A DNA stretch of 64,000 nt from Actinernus sp. WN-2022 (Eukaryota > Cnidaria > Anthozoa > Actiniaria > Actinernidae), in NCBI GenBank assembly GCA_030867875.1, contig JAOWCC010000577.1, forward strand, positions 3,736,660 to 3,800,659, given 5' to 3'. A program made the translations under genes and the position numbers. The notes under the pieces are model-generated. The model was given only the letters and a program-made list of their open reading frames with translations. It did not search any database and was not told where the DNA came from. The stretch's first letter is position 1; every line of letters starts with the position of its first letter. Below are positions 36,191 to 46,800 of this stretch, in pieces.

Positions 36191-37072
36191 CAGTCAACTC
36201 TCCGCTAACGGACACTCTCGTAAGCGGACAGCTCTACTTACGGACGCCTTTTCAAATCCCCGTTTTACCTCCCAGTCAAACTCTGTATTTACACATTCCC
36301 GTAAGCGGACACTCTCTCGTACGCGGACGCGGACACTTTTGAAAATGAAAATTGGATTTTTCTTTTGTTTACGCTCTCTCGTAAGCGGGCACCCCATGTA
36401 TAATAATTGACTCTTGGCAATGAAATTTGTCTTTAATTTGCAATAAATCAACAAAAATATGACCTTTGACAGAGCAACAGGACAGTGGGGATCGGTTTTG
36501 TCAAATATCCATTTGTCCGCGGGAAAGCAAGCTGTCCGTTCGTTTGATATTTTCTGACTGGCAAGGAAACGAGCCGCTAGCCCAGGCAATTTCCAAGGTC
36601 AACGGTGTCTTAGTAGACATGAGACTGAAGTCTCTAGTGGCAAGGAGGCAGTCAACCATAAGGGACTATTTCTCCTAACTGTCATAGGACCAAGCAAACC
36701 TTCTTTGGTCACGATATGTATTTGTTTGTTAATGGGATGTTTTTAAGAAGCACCAAAGTTACATATGTATGGACGGCAGCAATAAGTCCCGTTTAACTTT
36801 TGTTAAATATAGAAGAGTTATACTACAGTACATTTTTTTTCGAGTTTTAACATTTGACATCAATAAAGAGTTTCGCTTTATATCTTAAGTTGCTATTTTT
36901 GTTTACCCAATAAAACATAATTAACACCCGCTAATTAACTCTCCCGTAAGCGGACATCCACCCTATTTTTCTTTGGTGTCCGCTTATGGGAATAATTCTC
37001 GTAAGCGGACAGCTCTACTAACGGACACTTTTTTCAATTCCCGAGGGTGTCCGCTTACGAGAGAGTTGACTG
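36191..37072 (+). mobile_element. pogo/Tigger-type element with TA duplication
   Basis: TA at 36189-36190 and 37073-37074 flanks inverted ends CAGTCAACTCTC. The TIRs continue with TAAGCGGACA units, repeated on both sides as AGCGGACAGCTCTACT. CAGT ends and TA duplication are typical of the pogo/Tigger branch of Tc1/mariner. The left TIR of the composite preserves the empty TA site. Internal DNA is about 700 bp, too short for a full transposase. Confidence 0.88.
36466..36678 (+). pseudogene. Possible pogo-type transposase C-terminal remnant
   Basis: A 70-codon frame ends QSTIRDYFS, which fits a PCNA-interacting (PIP) box of the kind Q-x-x-I-x-x-F/Y-F. Some pogo/Tigger transposases carry such a box at the C-terminus. 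The DDE and DNA-binding domains are absent, and the upstream residues (LAQAISKVNGVLVDMRLKSL) are not diagnostic. It reads in the same orientation as nothing else here. The start is arbitrary. Confidence 0.4.
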
Positions 37073-37074
37073 TA

Positions 37075-37965
37075 TTAGGATGACCCTAGTACAAGGGTTA
37101 CCCTCTTATCATGTCAACAACCCCTTTTAGTTTTAGTGAGTATCTTTTTTTCCACCCGGGTTATTTACCTCACTCAGGACGCATGGAAACGAGGCTTTTC
37201 CAAGATGGCGTCGGTTTGCCAGGTCAAACGGCTTTTGATTACGTTTTTTCTAACCTAAATGACGAGTTAGTGATAAAACAGTGCATTGAATACACACATA
37301 ATTACTCGCTATTTATTTTAGCGGTCAAAAATACTGTGTTTCTAAGGTCACGTCCCCACGTCCCCGCGTCCCCGGGCCCACGTCCCGGCGTCGCCGTCCC
37401 CACATCCCCGAGTCCCCGCGTCCCCGTCCCCACACCCCCGCGTTCCCGTCCATGTTTTACAACCATCCCGTTTTTTCTAACCTAAATGACGAGTTAGTGA
37501 AACAAAAATGCATTGAATACACACATAATTACTCGCTATTTATTTTAGCGGTCAAAAATACTGTGTTTCTAAGGTCACGTCCCCACGTCCCCGCTTCCCC
37601 GTCTCCACGTCCCCGCGTCCCCGCGTTTCCGTCCTCACGTCCCCGCGTCCCCGTCCATGTTTTACGACCATCCCATAATTACTCGCTTTTTATTTTAGCG
37701 GTCAAAAATACTTTGTTTCTAAGGTCACGTCCCCAAGTTCCCGTCCCCGAGTTCCCATCCCCGAGTTCCCGTCCCCCAGTTCCCGTCCCCGAGTCCCCGT
37801 CACCACGTCCCCGTTCCCGTCGCCACGTCCCTACGTCCCTACGTCCTCACGTCCCCAGGTCCCCACGTCCCCACGTCCCCACGTCCCCACGTCTCCACGT
37901 CTCCACGTCTCCACGTCTCCACGTCCCCACGTCTCCACGTCCCCGTCTATGTCTTACGACCATCC
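37075..37965 (-). repeat. Right TIR of the composite, with three tandem blocks
   Basis: Three partial copies run head to tail: about 37075-37466, 37467-37672 and 37673-37965. Each passes through ATTACTCGCTATTTATTTTA, TTTCTAAGGTCACGTCCCC, a CCCCGCGT or CCCCACGT array, and TTTTACGACCATCC. The last copy carries the true end beside the 9-bp duplication. Long plus-strand frames here (37111-37485, 37452-38021) encode only Pro/Arg/Val repeats from the array. Confidence 0.88.
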
Positions 37966-38011
37966 GTCAGTACAGATCGAACCGGATAACCCGCAAATTA
38001 TATATCTCCAA

Positions 38012-38190
38012 TAATACATAAGTTTCGAAAGCAATGCCAATATCAATATTGTCGTAATCTACCTTTAGTCTTGTGTTTAAGGCTGACAAGTTCCCGATAC
38101 AACAATACACAGCGAATCTTTACATCATAGCACAACACCAGTATAGCACTAGCTCGGTTGTCGCCTGTTGTTGTTCGTCTGATCACAGGC
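38012..38190 (-). repeat. Third copy of the 19262/19627 repeat
   Basis: Read in complement it matches the duplicated segment at 19-20 kb (CAACAGGCGAC, GTGCTATACTGGTGTTGTGC, ATTCGCTGTGTATT, GGAACTTGTCAGCCTTAAAC). It ends just outside the composite element. It supports a dispersed family. Confidence 0.85.
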
Positions 38191-38745
38191 AGCCCAGACT
38201 CGACATATATTTCCCGCTTATTAGTCTGTTGGGTTACCTGTAGTATGTTTCATAAGCGATGTCGGAAGAGTTTAAATATCCTTGTGAATTCTCTTTTACG
38301 AAATATCTTCAATAATAAAAGATTGATACTTAATGAAGTTGTGTGAATGGTTTTGGGGCGATTTTGGGACTTCTAAAGCAGTTTATTAGGCTTCTACGTT
38401 TTGACGGTTGGCCGCGTGTCTACCTTGTGTATATTTGTGTCTATGAGGTATGCAGCTTTGAGGCGCTTTTCATCGATGACCTCACTCGCCGCCGAAATTC
38501 GACAAGAAATTCAAATCGATTTCGCCTCTGCTTTCGGCACACAAATCCAGAGATGTGTAAGCACTTCTCATCCACGTTTCAGGGTAAACGACGTGAAAAC
38601 GGCCTGGAAAATAAATCCCGAATTCAAAATATATCAATCGGTATACGATCTGCAACTTGATCGGTCCACAAATCAGCGGTAGACATCGCAGGCGATGCTT
38701 TCAAGATGCGTGGGCATGGCAACTGAAACTTTTTGAAAATACCTC

Positions 38746-38817
38746 TCCCCACTAAGAAGAATTGTCATGTACTTCAAGCAGAACGGAGGTGCATAACGAT
38801 TCTCCTTAGTGGGGTGG
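38746..38817. repeat. Short inverted repeat
   Basis: CCCCACTAAG with following AGAATTGT pairs with ACGATTCTCCTTAGTGGGG about 40 bp on. It may be a MITE relic. Confidence 0.6.
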
Positions 38818-38839
38818 GGTATATCTCTGGATGACAACG

Positions 38840-39395
38840 AATAGGCTAAAGCCCAACAACGATAAGACTGAACTTCCTGTTCTGGATGCTCGTCACCGCC
38901 CACAGCCTCCCCTTGACTCCATCCGTGTTGGAACACCGAACTGATTAAAGCGTCTAACTCAGCAAGAAACATTGGTGTTTTGTTTGACCAAACTGTTTCC
39001 ATGGATCAGCAAGTAAATGCTGTCTGTAAAGTTGCTTTTTATCACATTAGAAATATTGCACGCATACGAAATTTCTATCTTTTGAAACCACCAAAATTCT
39101 GATTCCGTTCTTTTGTGACTTCTAAATTAGAGTGCTGGAATTCTCTATAATATGGACTTCCTTAGTATCTTATTCAGAAACTTCAGTATGTAAAAAATTC
39201 TGCAGCTCGCCTTGTTACTTGTTCACGTAAATATGATCATATTACGCCTATTTTTAAGGATCTACATTGGCTACCTGCTAAACAAAGAATTACATTTAAG
39301 ATACTATTGTTGTCTTTTAAAGCTACTAATAACATTGCTCCATTATATCTTACCGAACTGTTAGAACCGTACGTACCTACTCGCACCACAGGCAG
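38840..39395 (+). pseudogene. L2/CR1-like LINE, RT C-terminal half
   Basis: The plus strand reads RLKPNNDKTELPVLDARHRP, then after frame changes ARNIGVLFDQTVSMDQQVNA, FYHIRNIARIR, KLQYVKNSAARLVT, FKDLHWLPAKQRITFKILLL and ATNNIAPLYLTELLEPYVP. This string is the thumb and C-terminal region of L2/CR1-type LINE proteins (N-x-x-K-T-E, L-G-V/I-x-x-D, A-A-R-L-V, L-H-W-L-P). Several stops and shifts make it a pseudogene, and the RT palm is missing. The minus frame 38673-39002 is antisense to it. Confidence 0.85.
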
Positions 39396-39519
39396 CCCAG
39401 GCTAATGATTTATACAAGGAATGTCTGGGAATTTTTAGAAAAAAAACTAAAACTGTACTAAAATGATATAAATTTGAGAAGTTGTACTAACGCCTTCATT
39501 AAGTTGTACTAACGCCCTC

Positions 39520-40285
39520 ATTAAGTTCCAGCATCTTATCAATGTGTCTTATTCTACGCGCATTAGAAGACAATAACTGTAAAGCGGTCAGAGTTTTTAG
39601 TATGGATTTTTCGAAAGCATCTGATATGGTGAAGCATAGTATGCTTTCAGAGAAACTTAAATAACTACCACTTAGTCCTCATATTGTTAATTGGTGTTAT
39701 AGAATTTCTAATGGGTATATTAGCGAGTGGAAGTTTATTAATAGGGGTACTATCCAAGGCAGCGTAAGCGGACCTCATTTATTTAGTGTTTTCATTAATG
39801 ATCTACACATTAAAGATCACTTAGGACAGAATTCCGTTATAATTAAGTATGCCGATGACTCTACAATTATATCTCCTATATGGAAAAATGGTAGTAATGC
39901 TATTGATAACTCCGATGCCTACGTCCGTGAATTTTTAGATTGGTCAAGACTTTTTAGATTGATCTAAGCCTTTTAACATTTTTGATTTACTGGAAACTAG
40001 CGATACTAGGCTTTTTAATAAAATTAAGTGTATCAAAGGGCATCCTTTGGAAGAGGTCTTACCTGTAGCCAAGCTGGCATCCATTAGATTAAGAAGTAGA
40101 AATAGTTATAGACCTAAGATTAATACAGATCGTTTTATGAATAGTTATGTCAATAGATTGATTTTTAAATATAATTTAGTGGTTTGATTTTTAGAATGTG
40201 AATGGATTCAATTGTAATTTTCTTAAATTTTGGAAGTATTTAATGTAATATTTGATATGTATTTTATCAAGTAAATAAAGACATT
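39520..40285 (+). pseudogene. Second LINE: RT palm and tail, broken
   Basis: From about 39570 the plus strand reads [20 protein letters not shown], one TAA near 39662, then HIVNWCYRISNGYISEWKF, INRGTIQGSVSGPHLFSVFI and the active site KYADDSTII. After REFLDWS a deletion joins to LFNKIKCIKGHPLEEVLPVA, SIRLRSRNSYRPKINTDRF and NSYVNRLIFKYNLVV, the element's C-terminus, then a 3' UTR ending AAATAAAGACATTATTATTA at about 40290. Intact 3' end and truncated 5' end fit target-primed reverse transcription. Confidence 0.85.
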
Positions 40286-40330
40286 ATTATTATATAAATA
40301 TTGAGAAGGCGGGAAACACGAGATGCCATT

Positions 40331-40491
40331 CACTCTTTTCACCTGGTGGCCATCTTGGATTCAAAGCGAGGCAATCCTTTGTTTTTGCCAGGTCAGCCTC
40401 GCAGCGAGGGATAGTCAAAACGAGGCTAACCTGGCAAAAACAAAGGATTGCCTCGCTTTGAATCCAAGATGGCCATCAGGTGAAAAGAGTG
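40331..40491. mobile_element. Foldback MITE, 71-bp arms
   Basis: The arms 40331-40401 and 40421-40491 are inverted repeats with only two or so mismatches (CACTCTTTTCACCTGGTGGC, CATCTTGGATTCAAAGCGAG, GCAATCCTTTGTTTTTGCCA). The 19-bp loop suggests a strong hairpin in single strand. A related lone arm is at 506-556. Confidence 0.95.
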
Positions 40492-40989
40492 AAGTAGTCC
40501 ATGTGGCGACTCTTCCAGGCCTCGTAATTCTTCGAAAATCCAAACTTTCAGCATTTCACCTCTAGAAACCCTTTCTCGCATACCTTGTGCACTCATTTAA
40601 TCGATCCATCGCTTATTACCTCGCTTTGTAAGTAGTCAAATTCGACGGTTTCTGCAGCTAACCTAGCATGTAACGATTCGGGGTACCGTCAGCTTGCCTT
40701 ATTTCATGGGCTGCCTGTGCTAGTTGAACGTGGCTTTTCTTCGGGAGCAGTGACGAACGAGTGCCGACATGAATCCGACATGCACCATCTCCATTTCTAG
40801 GAGATTCGGAGAACGAAGTCATTGTGCTCAATCGACCAATCGCTGAACGGTGAAATCTGAAGGGCAGATTTCACCATTAGTTTTCATTTATTTATATATC
40901 ATAATTCGCAAAGCTAATGCGCATCACTGCGAATATATAAAATAAATTACGAAGAACAAATCAAACGAAATTAAACTAAATATGAACAA

Positions 40990-42976
40990 AACATTGGCGG
41001 TTTGCTAGACACGTAATTCAAGTAGTGCAGACTTAAATGCACTGAGTGTCTGCATCTCGATGAGATAGTCCGGAAGCAAGTTCCAATCATTTATGGTATT
41101 GCTAGAACTACCCATATTAATAAAGCGCTTAGGGTGACACGATCGCGTTACACCGGTAGATTTCTGAATGTATGAAGGAAGCTCAATAGATGTCAGGCCG
41201 TTCACGATTTTATATAATTAACCTAGCAGACTTTCTGCGTATTTCTAAAGTTGGCCAGTTCAGTTCATTCAGGAGATTCGTTACAGTCCCTGGTTCGTAT
41301 GTGTGCCATCCCTTCACGAACCTAGCTGCCCTGCGTTGGATACTTTCGATGTTCTGTTGGTGCTTCTGTAGGTGTGGTTCCCAAGCACTAGAAGCATATT
41401 CAAGGCGAGGCCTAACAAGCGTAGTATAGGCATTCTCCTTTACACTCTCTGGACAGCTACCAAGGTTTCGCCTAATGAAACCTAATGACTGGTTGGCTTT
41501 GCCAACAATGTTGGTGATATGATGGCCCAGTCAAGATAAGATGTCAATTCGATGCCAAGGTAGGGATGATGTGAAACAGATCTTAAGGGGACCCCCCCCC
41601 CCCCCCCCCCCCCATGGTATACTGGAAGATGGTTGGTGACTTTAACCGGCAAATCCGAAGTATACTGCACTTATCAGAATTAAATGTCATCTGCCACACT
41701 CTGGACCACTCAAACAGCCGATCCAGGTCATGCTGCAGGATTGAAGCATCTTCTAGGCCTTGAACTACACCATATACAATGGTGTCATCAGCAAAGAGTC
41801 TTATTTGGGTATTGATACCATTACAAATGTCATTAATATATACCAGAAACATTAAGGGGCCTAACACAGTTCTCTGGGGCACCCCTGATGAAACATGAAT
41901 TGGCTTGGACTTCTCCCCTTCCACAACAACTGTTTGGTTTCTATTTGTTAGCCAGGCTCTTAGCCATAACAAAAGTTCTCCTTTGATGCCATAATAAGCC
42001 AACTTTGAAAGGAGGCGTTCGTGTGCCACCTTATCGAAGGCTTTGGAGAAGTCTAGCAGGATGCAATCCGTCTGGTGGCCTTGGTCGAGATTCTTAGCAA
42101 ACTCCTGGAGGGCAGTTATCATCTGGGACTCACAGGAATGGCCCTCTCTAAATCCATGCTGGAATTTAGAAAGGATGTTGTGGTCGTTCATGTGAAGCAT
42201 CATATAGCGAAATAGTATATGTTCCATGATTTTGCATACGACTGATGTCAGAGATATCGGCCGGTAGTTAGAGGCTACGGATTTATCCCCTTTCTTGAAG
42301 ATTGCATGTATATTTGCATTAGACCAGTCCACTGGTATAGTTCCAGATGTAAGTGACAAAGTGAAAAGCCTTTGTAGAAATGGGGCAAGCTCATTGGCTG
42401 CTGTCTTCAAAATCCAACAAGGGATTTGGTCGGGGCCACTGGCTTTATGAACATTGATGTTCATCAGAAGCTTCGCAATGCCATTAACATCAAACTCCAA
42501 GGAAGTGATGTTGGGAAAGGGTGATGATGGTAGAGTTGGGAAGCTTGTGAGGTCTTCCGCTGTAAAGACAGACTTGAACTGGTCACTAAGGATTTCAGCC
42601 TTGGTCTTACTATCCATATTAACCTCTCCCTCAGATGTTTTACGTAAACCTGCAACTCCAACATTATACTTGCGCATTGACTTGATAAAGGACCAAAACT
42701 TATTTCCCATAGATGGCTGTTTTTCATGTTTAGAGGGCTCCAACAAGTCTTTGACGTAGGAATGGTAAGCCTTGGATAGTTTGGTCTTAATATCTTCCCG
42801 AAGCCCAATCAACTTGGCATTGTGATGTCTTAGCCTTGTTGTAGAGCCGTTGCTTTTTCCTAATGGCCCTTCTAAGGGAGGCTGTCATCCATGGCACATT
42901 CCAACGACCTGAGATCTTTTTGTGTGGAACAAATTTGTCCATTACTCTGGAGATCACGGCTTTGAATTCAGACCAA
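40990..42976 (-). pseudogene. Jockey/CR1-like LINE reverse transcriptase
   Basis: A 409-codon frame from 42812 holds an almost intact RT: SNYRPISLTSVVCKIMEHIL, FQHGFREGHSCESQ, LLDFSKAFDKVAHERLLSKL, SSGVPQRTVLGPLMFLVYIN and the active site RLFADDTIVYG at about residues 338-348. Upstream to 42976 another frame supplies VPHKKISGRWNVPWMT. A C22 tract at 41592-41613, read as poly-Gly, sits where the frame changes; beyond it come RSVSHHPYLGIELTSYLDW, then fragments, and the tail NTINDWNLLPDYLIE at 41205-41005. The endonuclease is missing, so the copy is 5'-truncated. Confidence 0.9.
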
Positions 42977-42979
42977 TTG

Positions 42980-43045
42980 TAGAATTGTGAAGCGCCATTG
43001 GAAAATTAGTGGAAATGGCGCTATATAAATTACTTATTATTATCA
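42980..43045 (+). mobile_element. LINE/SINE 3' tail fragment
   Basis: GTGAAGCGCCATTGG and GGAAATGGCGCTATATAAAT followed by TTATTATTAT match the style of the conserved L2-type 3' end. It faces the RT element at 40990-42976 and has no coding part. Confidence 0.5.
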
Positions 43046-43077
43046 CTTACTTACTAACCAATACAGTCTGTGTCAAT

Positions 43078-43207
43078 AAATAGCCCACTTCCTAGATATG
43101 CCTCACTTCCTACATACAAAGGAATCAATACGAGGCTCCATGCATAATGCTCAGTCGTTCGTGACGAGCCTCGTATTGATTCCTTTGTACGTAGGAAGTG
43201 GGCTATT
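43078..43207. mobile_element. Foldback MITE, 130 bp
   Basis: The arms share AATAGCCCACTTCCTA and ACAAAGGAATCAATACGAGG in inverted order. The left arm has an internal CACTTCCTA duplication that the right arm lacks. Confidence 0.9.
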
Positions 43208-43734
43208 GAGCGTATATTAAATGATTGTAAGCGGAGACAAAGCTACGTCAGTATACTATCCAAACTTTCCACAAATAAAGATATGTTGAACTATTTTCAC
43301 TTTACGAACAAAAAATATTGCAAAGGGCCAGAATGCATTCAAAGTTCCATAAAAAACTTGAAACGCTAAAAAACATAATGGACCAGGCGGTCCATATCCG
43401 CGCAGGCTCCTATCTTAGAGGCTTTGCTCTCACGAATGGCTAGCGCTCGAAACGTCAGTTGCTACTCACTCCCCACGGCCACGGCGGTTAGCATACTTTA
43501 ATCGGCTTTTAGTTGATCATACCACTGTTTGACTCCTACCTTAGACACTTCCTTTCATAAACCTGTGCCTCCTTTGCTTTTCATTTTCTGTGCTAGGCTA
43601 GCTCTTGGCCATCCAAAACCATACAGAAAACGATAAAACGGTCTTTGCCTCCCCTACCCCCACGAACAAAAACATTGTAACGCATTCGTGTCTCGGCAAT
43701 ATGCAAATTAGATCACAACAGTACATACAGCGCC
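43208..43734. other. No supported gene
   Basis: I see no frame, repeat or RNA gene worth naming in this stretch. Confidence 0.5.
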
Positions 43735-43881
43735 ATCCCTTCATGTAGGACGACACGAATTGCTACCAAATTGTATTCTATTGTATTGTATTGTGTTGCG
43801 TTCTATTGTTGTATTGAATTGTATTGTGTTGTATTCTATTGTATTTTTGGTAAAAAATCGTGTCGTCCTACATAAAGGGAT
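43735..43881. mobile_element. MITE with ATTGT microsatellite core
   Basis: The ends ATCCCTTCATGTAGGACGAC and, in complement, ATCCCTTTATGTAGGACGAC are inverted repeats of about 35 bp. The loop is an impure (ATTGT)n run at about 43770-43848. Confidence 0.9.
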
Positions 43882-46800
43882 TGCCCATAATTGACACAAA
43901 GAGCACTAGGATAGACGAGGAACATCTAAGTATGGAACTGTTAATTCAACTTACGACCGTTTGTCATGCGGCTGACTGTTGTGGTATATCAAGAACGGCA
44001 AAGAATATATCATAACCGAGGAAAGGTATTTATGTTGTTTTCTATCGATGCGCATGTGACATTTTGCTTTTTATGGTCACATAATCACAAGATGACGTGA
44101 TTTTGTTTTCGGAGTGCTACATTGAGAAAATTCCTAAGGACCACGAATTAATACTCGTTGGCAATAAATTGAAATACCTATTTCTTCATAGTTAATATCC
44201 GTCATCTTATTTAATTCGTTGTCGCACATGGTTAAAATTACAATCCTTTTGGATCTACCGATTGTCATAACTGAAAACAGGGTACTTTGCTCTCGTCTTC
44301 CCTCTAAGTCTTAAAATAATCAGAAGAGTCATAAAATAAGCTGGTAGTATTACAACAATACTCGATTCAATAGTCTTGGCATGCGAATCGAGCGACCACG
44401 GTCGATTTTTAACCCGGTCGGGCCTCCCCGAATCGTACCCGGAGCTCAATTGGACATATTGTTTTTCTTTGAAATACATAAATATTTCACGAAACAAACT
44501 ACACAGCTACTTATATGCAAATTTGGGCATTCAGTTTGGCGAACTTAATGAAGATCCGTGTTCCGGAACTGAAGCTAGTTGCTTCTCGTGAAAAGGACAA
44601 TGAAATAGTTGAATATTTTGAAGCTTTACATTAGAATCTTCCCTTTTTTAGAATATCACTAAGCAAATCTTCAAAAAGTCGGTATAATATTATTTTCTTA
44701 AAACATGATTTCAGTAAAGCATAAAGTGTTTGATTAGAAATGATACATAATAGGTAAATAGCACAACATAAACAAAGTTTAGTTTATAAATATTTTCAAA
44801 ACAAAATCAGGTTTTTTAATAAATTCCCTGACGAATTGGCTAATATATCCCAGTTTAGATCTAAAAATAGAATTCTAATAACAAGCTTAACGCATGTTGT
44901 TTGTAGCTGCTGTAGAATAGGACTGGTGGCAGTGGTACCAGATTATGTGATGTTACATCTTGAAACGCAGAAACAGAGAGCACAGCTAGTGTTCCGTTTG
45001 ATGTAAAGTGACTTGAACATCTTTACAGATTATCGGAAGATGAATGTCTTGTTGAAAATACTATTGTTTGTTTATAATTGCGAAATACGCCATAACTGTA
45101 ATGATTCAAATATCACTGAAGCTCTACAATAAAGGTATTTCCAAATACATATGTCCTAGACATGTAAATATTCAACTGTAAATCTAACAATTACATAGAG
45201 TCGTACGTGTTAAACGTACATGCTAATTTTCAGGAGCCCACTGTGATTTAATTGAATTTCACAGACGTTTATTGTATGTGCTCTTAAATTGAAGAGAATA
45301 ATGCGACGTCATGCTAAGAAACCTACTGTTATTAACAATTAGTTTAGTTGTAATCCTAATACGCGTGGCGAGCTTTATTAGCTTGATTTTGTAGCATCCA
45401 AAATTTCATACTGCTAGATCCAAAACAACGGTTGAAGGTTGTTTGAGTCCCTGTGGAACTGTAAAGAGTAGACCAATAAAACAATATGTTTGAAGAATGT
45501 GGCTTGTGTGGTACTCTCTTACCAGTAGGGTTTTCAAATTTCTTACAAAATTCACCTATTCGATTATGGTAATTACCCTATGCTTGTTGCAGGGAGCCTA
45601 TATCGGTCTATGATACTAGGATCCAATACAGGACGCAGGTTTGGCTATGCGTTTTTACATAGGTTTCACAGGGCAAGGCAAAGGTTAAAAAAATACAACG
45701 CCTTGTGCCCGCTACTATATGATATACATATTTTTATGCCTCGTAATTTCTTTCCTGTCAATAACAAGTATACAGTTCGTTATTTGTAGGCTAACATACC
45801 TTGTTAATGAATTTGAAATTTAAAGAAAACGAAATTTAAATAAAGTTTAATTTTATCAGTTTTGAGAACTAAATTTATTGTGAAAAAATAATGTAATCTA
45901 GTGTGCGCTGTGTTCTTGTGGTCAGGCCTCCTGGTGAATCGAATTAAAAGCACATTTTCACAGTAAATATGTTCTAGTTCATTATTCCATTTTAATTTAG
46001 CTAGATTAAAATTCCCTACTCATAGCGAAAAGAGACCTATTATTAGGTCGTTTTAAGGAAGTAGAAACCAGGATTCAATTTAGTAAGTAATGGAGTTACC
46101 TTTCGCATATAATAAGTAGTTAGTTGTAGCTTAATTCTGCTTTGTTGAAGCACATAACGGAAAGAAAATTAAAACAAATCCGTTACTCCATATAACTGTT
46201 TGTCGTCACTTAATTAAGAAATAATTGATTCGAAGTGTTTTCGAGTTGTTATGGATTTCAAGCAATCAATCAGTGCAGTTAAGGATGGGTGAAAGTTCAT
46301 CTATCTACACATGAATCGCTAAATAAAAAAAGAATCACTGCTCGAGAAATACAACTAGTTATAATTTAGTGTCTTTGTATGAACTGTCACGGATACTGAC
46401 AAATGTTATGAATGGATTATCAAATAAAGAGGGGAAATGGTCATAGTACCATTTCATATAAAATGTTTTTACTTTCAATTTCTCAATTCTGAAAGTAAAA
46501 GTGCGAAACAAGAACACCATCTATATCAACAGTTAAATACTTTAAAATTTCATTCCTATAATTATAGATAGTTATCAATAGCGCCCATACAAAGTCAAAA
46601 TGGCAGACTTTCTTGAAAAACATTCATTTTTTTAAATTCTCGTTCAGCCAGTTTTAATGATCATGTATGTCAAACTTCATAAGAATCTTGTTACTTCATC
46701 ACTATTGTAATTTCAATGAAGCATCTTTGTTAGGTTGTATACTTCAAGGGTTTCGTATTTAGACATATTTGGCACGAAGACTTAACAATATTTGAGAATA

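Larger units (their letters stand above)
27181..37965. mobile_element. 10.8-kb composite with long TIRs and 9-bp TSD
   Basis: GTCAGTACA occurs at 27172-27180 and at 37966-37974, immediately outside inverted ends GGATGGTCGTAAAACATGGA (left) and, in complement, GGATGGTCGTAAGACATAGA (right). The left TIR runs to about 27571. The right arm is its inverse, from 37965 back to about 36120 but lengthened by tandem partial copies and a nested element. A 9-bp duplication with TIRs of several hundred base pairs fits Mutator-like (MULE) elements; Merlin-type is possible. No transposase is visible. Subtracting the LINE and other insertions leaves a small non-autonomous core. Confidence 0.75.

Noticed and set aside
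36194..36589. 131-codon minus frame with VRVRESVRLREC
   Set aside because: Its basic repeats are read from the TIR of the pogo-type element.
37111..38021. Pro/Arg/Val-rich frames of 124 and 189 codons
   Set aside because: They are read from the CCCCACGT arrays in the right TIR and repeat the array, not a protein family.
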